A stretch of DNA of 64,000 nucleotides from Xiphophorus maculatus (taxonomy: Eukaryota; Chordata; Actinopteri; Cyprinodontiformes; Poeciliidae): positions 1,260,802 to 1,324,801 of the forward strand of contig NC_036445.1 of assembly GCF_002775205.1 (NCBI RefSeq), in the 5' to 3' direction. Shown in pieces: positions 24,780 through 64,000 of the stretch. Within the stretch, counting starts at the first letter, position 1; each line of letters starts with the position of its first letter. A program made the translations under genes and the position numbers. The notes under the pieces were generated by a model, which was given only the letters and a program-made list of their open reading frames with translations, was not told the origin of the DNA and ran no database searches.

Positions 24780-25108
24780 GGAAAGAGCTGTGTCCCTCTC
24801 TGCCTCATCAGATGGCTTTGCTCTGCTTTGTCTGTCCGTCTCATTTCTGTCTGTCAGTCCTGAAGTGGAGCCGGGCCGCTCACAGCCTCTGGACCATCAG
24901 GAGAGGAGCGCCTCCACCAGTCGTCTCATCCGCTTAGTGTTTCGCTCTCCTCAGCCAGGAGACTGAGAAGCAGAAGGTGTTTGTGTGCTTATTTGACCTG
25001 GTGTGAAGAGTGTACGTATAAGACTGCGCGGTGCATGGTGTTTGACAACGCCGTTGGAAATGCTGGGGTGTCCAGCGAGGTTATTTTTGGATCAGTGACA
25101 GCGCGTCA
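24780..25108 (+). promoter_or_regulatory. clcn1: Probable clcn1 5' UTR and proximal promoter
   Basis: GC-richer than its surroundings and directly upstream of the clcn1 ATG at 25109. No TATA box is evident at a fixed distance. The limits are arbitrary and the transcription start was not identified. Confidence 0.35.
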
Positions 25109-57766
<32,658 letters not shown>

Positions 57767-60700
57767 GAGAACCAGGGAGGAAACATGGAGAAGGAACTCT
57801 ACTTTTTTTGTGATTTCACTCCTTCTTTTCAGAGACAGAACAGTCTGAACGGAGGAGTCAAGCTTCCTGCAGCCCTTAATGACTCTCAGCCACCGGGATG
57901 AACTGGTCTACACAAACCCATCTTGAAACATTTAGTCCTGGATAGTTTTTATTTTGTTCTATTTTCACAGAAATCTCACTTTTTCACTTCTGAATCTCAG
58001 GTGTCTTCCTGTTTGACCTGCAAACAGCCACAAATCATGGATGTTTCACCTCCGTCCAAATCCAAGGTGGATGGAGATGAATCTGTTCGGTTCATTATGT
58101 ACATGTGAGCTACTGACAGCTATGAACTGTGCAATAATGAATGAATTAAAAACTGAATTAATTTGGTCAAATGGTCAAGAGATTGTGCATTTAAAGTTAA
58201 TTAATAAAAAAAACACATTTATAAAGCTAAAGTAAATTAATCTTATACGCTAAATATTCAAATCATTGTTACAAGTTTCTAATTTGTATAAAATAATAAA
58301 TTGTTATATTGTCTATTAACTAATTTGAGTTATTTACAGCTGAGTTGGTGCGCTGCAAATTGCAAATATTTAGTGACACTTCTTCTGCTGTCCACCGTTG
58401 TTTTTTATCTGCTTTTCTGAAAAGATAAAAATCTACTCCTGAAAAGAAGATGAAGATTTCCAAGCCATGATGGCTGCTGCTGTGGATGGAGAAGAAGACG
58501 CAAATGATGCTGGTTCTCAGAATTGAAAATGCCGCATTTCGTCACCCACAAGAGAGTCTGTGTGTGCTCTCAGAGCTTGCAGATGGGATTGTGGAACCAA
58601 AGGGGGTGTGGCTTACAACTACAAGTGTTCACAAGAGCAATCCCTCTGTCTGACTGAACTTTTCATTATCGTGCTCAAGCAAAAGTCATTATTCTCTAAC
58701 CTCCTCATGTCATTATCTGCATCTGCAATGCCGTCTCACTCTTACGGCTCACTGTGGGTCTGTGACTTACGGCCTCCTGCGGAGGATCAGGGGTGTAAAA
58801 TAGGTTGGCTGACCTCAACACCCTCAATCTGTGGCAGGAGCTTTCAGTCTGCCGTTAGATGTAAGGAACACATGCAGATTACAAAACAAAACAAAATATC
58901 TTAAAGGGGTCATTTAATTCTTGTTCCACATTCATGTTTCACTCTTACAGCCCATAGAGGTTACAGTGTTTGTAACTTCCTCTTAAGGTGGGTCAAAGGT
59001 GTAAAGTTCAACCCTCAATTCACCGCCCCCTACTGGAATATTTCAGAACAAACCATAAAAATTGAAAGGAGGACTTAGCCGTCTGAACGGTTTCTGTCAG
59101 TGTTCATAAATGCCATCTTGCCACCTCAGTCCGTTACAGGAAATGTGAGGTTAGCATTAGGGAAACATGACATTACTAAATATCACAAAACCGATGAGGA
59201 TTAACCCAAACTATACTCTCTTTACGACTGTCCTTCATCTTTAGGATCCTCTTTAGATGCACGAGTGCTTGGAAAGGAAACCCTCACCTCTATTAAGTTT
59301 TCAACAAAAAAAGCAAAACAAACAAAAAATTATTTTGAAAAGTTCTATATTTGATAGCCTAGAGCAATGTAAACTCATTAACCAACTTGATGGACCTCCA
59401 ACAGTCAATGAGGTAAGTAAATACCACCACATCACTTCCAGCTTTCGAGTATATAAACAGTTCTGTGTTGTGAAGGTCAACAATGTGTTTCAGGCGCTGA
59501 GTCCTCTGTGAGCTTCAACAAATAAGCAGTTTATCCCAATGGAGGGCATTTGTTGTTTATATTCTCCTGGCACACAATTCCTGATAAGGACGGGAGAGGA
59601 GGGCTTTTGGAGAAGCACAGATTACACTGCTGCCTATTGCTTGTCGACTTCTTTTCTGGTGTGTCTGTCAGTCACAAATAAGACGCAGAGAGACAGAAAA
59701 CAGATAAACAACAGAAATGTGTTAAAGCTCAAGAGGATACAGGAAACCCCTGAGATTGTAATTATTTAAAGCCTGTGAAAAGAGACACACACATATCCGC
59801 AGAAAAAGACAATTTGTTTGGTCTGTTTATTTGCTCTTTCTCCACCAGAAGGAAAATAAAAGGAGACAGGTAGAAGAGCCAGAGAAGGTGAAGGAGGCTG
59901 CGTCGTGCAGGGGGAAGAAAGAGAGAGCTGTGGACAGAAGAGAGAGGGGAAACCACATGGAAGAGCCGACCTGTGAGAACCGTCCTACAAGCATGCATAG
60001 TTGTGTTATCAGTCACACTGCCTCAGTTAAGACAAATCCAGTTTTATGCAGACGTTTTACAGAAGTCATCAGATTTTATACAGAGGGGGTTTTTTTATAC
60101 AGCCGTTCTCACCACACAACTCCAAATTTTATGCATCAAGGGCTTCAAAACCCTCTTTGACTGATGTGAAAAGTTTATTGTTCCAGGCAGTGAATTTTTC
60201 CAGAAAGACAGTGGACGTTTTTTTTTTTAACTGTACACATACAGACATACACACGGATACAAGTATACAGAACGGACAGAGAGGAAGAGAGGGGGAAAGG
60301 CAGAGGGTCGGAGGCAGATATTTGACCATCCTGCCTGCAGAAAAGTAACTGAAACTCCTCAGAGACGGCAGTGGCGATTACACAAAAACAGGAGGAAACC
60401 AAATGAAGTTAATAACAAAGACATGATCAGTAAACCTTTAACATCCACAGAAGTATATTTGGTTTCATGTTATCTCTTTATTCATTCATCGAGATCAACA
60501 AATGTTTTGTTTTATTAAAAAAATGGGAAAAAAGCAACAAAACTCAAAGAGAAGCAGTGTCTTTCTCTATGAAATATCTGTTTTTAAAAGCAAACAGTCG
60601 AGCCCAAATAAGCTGTGAGGCTTTCGTCTCAAACAAAAGCATCAATCTTTCAACTTTATTATATCTTAAACTAAAAGACAAAAAAAGATACCGCTCCTAA

Positions 60701-60872
60701 ATGAGTTATCTACATGAAGTAACAGCCTCTGTACAGCATCAAGGTGTTTCTCCCTACCAAGTAATTGTTCAATAAATAAATTAATGTGTCATGGTGTAAA
60801 GATGTTCTGTTAGTGGGTTTGAGTTTTCTTAATACGTTCTTACAACTTTTCAAACTAGGTTTCAGTCTACGA
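57767..60872. other. clcn1 3' UTR and convergent intergenic region
   Basis: An AATAAA at 58203-58208 is a candidate clcn1 polyadenylation signal, about 440 nt after the stop codon. Beyond it there is AT-rich DNA with repeat-like segments and no coding exon that I can support up to the fam131b side. Confidence 0.45.
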
Positions 60873-61278
60873 GGCCTTGCAAAAGTATTCAGCACCCATG
60901 TCAATATGGGTTTTCTTTTTATTTTATGGAAAAAATCAACTCAAACTAGTGCATGGTTGAACATGATACATTTCAAAGTGTGGCATGCAATGCTTTGTAG
61001 AACCATTTTTTGCTTCAATTACAGCACCAAATTTTTCAGGATTTGTCTCTACCAGCTTTGCGCATCTACAGACAGAAAATAAGTGTAGCAACTGCTTGCT
61101 TCGCCTTTCAGCTTCTAGTATGTTCAAAGTTTGTGAAATTCATTTTCTGTTTTTGTTCCACATCACTATTATGCACTACTCAGTGTTGATTTTTGACATA
61201 AAACCCCGCTAAAATACACAGAAGTGATGTAAACTGTGAAAAACTTCAAGGGTCATAAATATTTTTGCAAGGCAGTGT
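60873..61278. mobile_element. MITE with Tc1-type transposase remnant
   Basis: Left end GCCTTGCAAAAGTATTCAGC and right end AAATATTTTTGCAAGGCAGT form imperfect terminal inverted repeats. The minus strand at about 61,000-61,080 still reads CAKLVETNPEKFGAVIEAK and GSTKH, the C-terminal end of Tc1 transposases, so this 0.4-kb element is an internally deleted Tc1-type copy. Confidence 0.75.
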
Positions 61279-63319
61279 TCAATTATTTCACATTGGGAGC
61301 TGCCAACCTATCAGTCTCTTCTCTCTGTGCAGAAAGGAGCTCAAAACCAGAACAAAACAAGTCTGAGTTACAGCCCTGACACCTGTCCTAACTATTACTG
61401 GAAGGGATCTCAACAAGGCAGTAGAAAAATAAATATTGTCCCTTGACATTGCATAAAGAAGCACTCAATAAATAAATTCATTCAAGTCAATAAACTGCTG
61501 ATTTTGTCTTCAAAGTGTCTTGCACAGTCCTCAAAGTGGGAGAAGGTGTTTCCCAGAAGGTAAAAAGACGCAAGTAGACGTGCGCAGAGAGTTCGCCACC
61601 GCTGTTCAGCTCCCACTCCTGCTGGGAAACATACACTCTTTCTTAATTGCAAAAAAATGAAATCACTGAAGAAAATAAAAAAATTCTCCTCACACATCAC
61701 AACCACACTCCCAGGCAGCTGCTTCACAGTAGTAACGATGAGCAGGAAGACACCAGTCTTGTTTCACCTCGAGTCTTCAGTCCTGTTACCTGATTGAGCT
61801 CAACCAACTGGTTTCCAGTCTGATCGATTGCACGGTCCATTTCACATTTAATTGTGCAGCAGTAAACAAAACCAACAAAACAAAAAACTGAGCAAGCTTG
61901 AGCGCAGTCCCCAAAAAATAAATTAGGACCAGAGAGGTGTAGAAAAATAAAGAAATCATACTGCAAAAGAACAGCCGTGACTGTGACTGAGAGGCAATTT
62001 ACTACATATTGTATTTACATCTTAACGACAGAGCTGGACTGGTCTTTTTTGTGTCGTTTTTTTTTTTTTTGGAAGGCCAGTGTTTCCTCTGCCTATTGCT
62101 GGTTACAATTTAGATATTCCCGTGTCCGTGTGTACGGAGTGGCTCTGAGTGACCCAGCGGCGCCTCCTCCCAGTCGTCCAGTACATTCAGAATAGTGGTC
62201 GACATCCTCTGTGTGTCAGGATCTGTGTGAAAAACAAAGCAGCTGAGTGTTCCTGCATCGTGAAGCGGCTCGGGTGGTTTTGGTTTGTCAGAGGGGGGAA
62301 CGAGCCAACAGTCCAAAGGCAAACTCTGATCTGCTGGATTGCTTTAGTGCAAAAAAACCCAAAAAAACCCCACATATTTCACAACGACAAAAAACCCAAC
62401 TAAAGTCGCGTATGCAGCCGTCTCCTTCGGGGACTCCCTCCTGGGATTGGAACTGTTCAGTGCAAAGTCTTTTACAGTGCTTTATAGTTACAGGTACTCT
62501 GTGGTACTCTGAAGGACATGCATACAGAGAGACAGAGTAGGAAGCACGCTATCTTAGTACAGTACAATCCTTATCTGTGCAGGGTTGGGTGTGTGCAGTC
62601 AGCCAAGCAGGCTCGCCCCAGGTTGTGCCACAAAGTTACAGGAGAATAGATTTCAGACGAGTTAAACTGCATTTCACCGAAATGCTGAGACTTCTTAAAG
62701 CATCTGTGAAATTGCTTGGGTTGCTTTTTGTAGTATTAGGGTGAACGTGTTTGATCCAAGAGAAAGAAATAAAGAATGTGTTAAGTAAGGGCTGTAAACA
62801 GAGCAGCTCTCCCTTAGGAAACCTGTGAGATCTCATCACACACTTATACATCGCTTGCTGTTTTTTTTTCTTGTTTTTTTTTTTTTTTTGCTTTATTACA
62901 AAAATTGTTCCTCTTATTATGCTAATGTAAGTTAGATTTTTATTTTCATCATAAGACAAAGACAGGTTTGAGTTGTTGGTCTTCAAAGAAAAAGCATGCA
63001 TGTTTCCATTCCCCTCCTCTTCATCACAGTCTGGTTTCTTTCCCCCCTTTGGAAATGCTCTTCCTCCTCCTCCTCCTTCTCTGCTCTGTTTTAACTCTAT
63101 TTTTCAAACCTTCAGGGTGTAAGGCTTACAAAGACAGAGGTGTCCTTTGTTGCATGAGCTCCTGTCTGGCTGTAAGTCATTTTAAGGAATTCATCTTTAC
63201 AACAAAAAGTTTTTGATACCTGAAAAGGAACGGATTAATAGATATATATTGTTGTATGTTGCTCGTCCCTCGCCGACTCCCAGGTTAGTTTGTGTTCGGG
63301 AGTCTTAACGATCAGGAGC
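61279..63319 (-). other. fam131b: Probable fam131b 3' UTR
   Basis: Non-coding sequence downstream of the fam131b stop codon on the minus strand. Plus-strand TTTATT (minus-strand AATAAA) at about 62,892 is the nearest candidate polyadenylation signal; others lie further left, so the UTR length is uncertain. Confidence 0.4.
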
Positions 63320-63547
63320 TCAGTTGGTGGCCATGGAGGCAGGTGGCCTAGCCTCCTCTTCCTCCTCTTCCTCTTCCTTTTCCTCCAGCATCTGAATGAG
63401 ACCAGAGGTGACATCGGAGGCCTTCCGCTCTGTGATTGGCTCAGCTGGCGGTTGCCCCGGACTACTGCCTCCAGAGGCATCTCCTTGTTGCGTGGGCGGA
63501 GTCAACATGGCCGACTCCTGATCCAGGGCCAGCGTTATATCTTCTTC
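63320..63547 (-). CDS. fam131b: FAM131B, last coding exon (partial gene)
   Basis: The exon starts after a good acceptor (TCTGTCCCGATCAG) in phase 0 with EEDITLALDQESAM and ends at the TGA 63320-63322. The stretch ERKASDVTSG followed by an acidic run matches the FAM131B C-terminus (RKVSDVTSSGVQSFDEEE in human, from memory). A run of nine Glu and the tail ARPPASMATN are specific to this fish. The protein is neuronal and of unknown molecular function. The rest of the gene lies beyond the right edge. The convergent arrangement with clcn1 is the same as in mammals. Confidence 0.88.
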   Translation of the reverse strand, partial: EEDITLALDQESAMLTPPTQQGDASGGSSPGQPPAEPITERKASDVTSGLIQMLEEKEEEEEEEEARPPASMATN

Positions 63548-64000
63548 CTGATCGGGACAGAGGCGAAGGAGTCAGTGTGGTCAGATCCAAACCAGCAACT
63601 GTTGTGCCACAGATTATTTGAACAGGTGCACATTTTGTTTTCATACTGCAGAGAGGAGCCTCACTGTCATTTTTAAAATTTAAACAATAGAACAGACAAA
63701 GTCGAGCTTAATTGTGAAGAGAAAAAAAAGTAGCTACAAGCATTTTAGAGACATCTTGAGATGTCAAAAAGAATTTTGTCCATTCTGTCCTGCAAAACAG
63801 CTCCAGCTCAGACAGATTGGATGGAGAGAATCAATGCTGCAGCCTTGCTGCAGATTTTATCTGTACTTTGACTAGGTCATTCTCTCTCTTGAATATGCTT
63901 AAACCATTTAATTGTCTTTTAAAGCCTCTAATTGATTCGCTTTTAGGATTGCCCTGTATTTAGCTCCAGACATATTCCTATAAACTCTGACCAGTTTCAG
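63548..64000 (-). other. fam131b: fam131b last intron (partial)
   Basis: Upstream of the exon acceptor on the minus strand. No further exon is recognisable before the window ends. Confidence 0.6.

Overview
This window is vertebrate nuclear DNA, almost certainly from a teleost fish. It has introns with GT-AG and GC-AG borders, AT-rich intergenic DNA, many decayed Tc1/mariner-type and other DNA-transposon remnants, and one intact tRNA-derived SINE. The order caspase-2 (+), ClC-1 (+), FAM131B (-) is the same as I remember for human 7q34. The style of the repeats suggests a percomorph, perhaps a cyprinodontiform; that is inference.

Layout. (1) 1,228-9,080, minus strand: a complete Rap1GAP-family gene, reconstructed as 19 coding exons (about 544 aa) with an N-terminal GoLoco motif, a RapGAP domain carrying the asparagine thumb, and an unusually short C-terminal tail. 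(2) 9,081-10,884: divergent intergenic region with transposon remnants and a CCAAT-rich candidate promoter for the next gene. (3) 12,236-20,296, plus strand: complete casp2, 12 coding exons (about 513 aa), with CARD, catalytic His and Cys, and both linker processing sites. (4) 20,297-25,108: intergenic, with a MITE, LINE and SINE-like repeats, microsatellites and one unexplained minus-strand open frame. (5) 25,109-57,766, plus strand: complete clcn1, 23 constitutive coding exons (about 988 aa with exon 7) and a 15.5-kb first intron. (6) 57,767-63,319: clcn1 3' UTR, intergenic DNA with repeats, and probably the fam131b 3' UTR. (7) 63,320-63,547, minus strand: the last coding exon of fam131b, whose body lies beyond the right edge.

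The most interesting signal is in clcn1. Two exons, each exactly 79 nt, with the same phase and alignable protein sequence, sit in tandem (44,561-44,639 and 46,124-46,202). Both encode the loop and helix G just after the gating-glutamate motif. Either one joins in frame to exons 6 and 8; including both shifts the frame. The first lies where mammals have exon 7a, the 79-nt exon whose inclusion truncates ClC-1 in myotonic dystrophy. Here it encodes an intact channel segment in which the cysteine tied to slow (common) gating becomes threonine. It uses a GC splice donor and has YGCY (MBNL-type) motifs around its acceptor. The window therefore looks as if mammalian exon 7a is the relic of a mutually exclusive exon pair.

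The genes are not a functional pathway: a Rap small-GTPase regulator, an apoptosis and stress protease, a skeletal-muscle chloride channel and a neuronal protein of unknown function are simply syntenic neighbours. All exon borders were read by eye from splice sites, reading-frame phase and remembered family sequences; no alignment was run.
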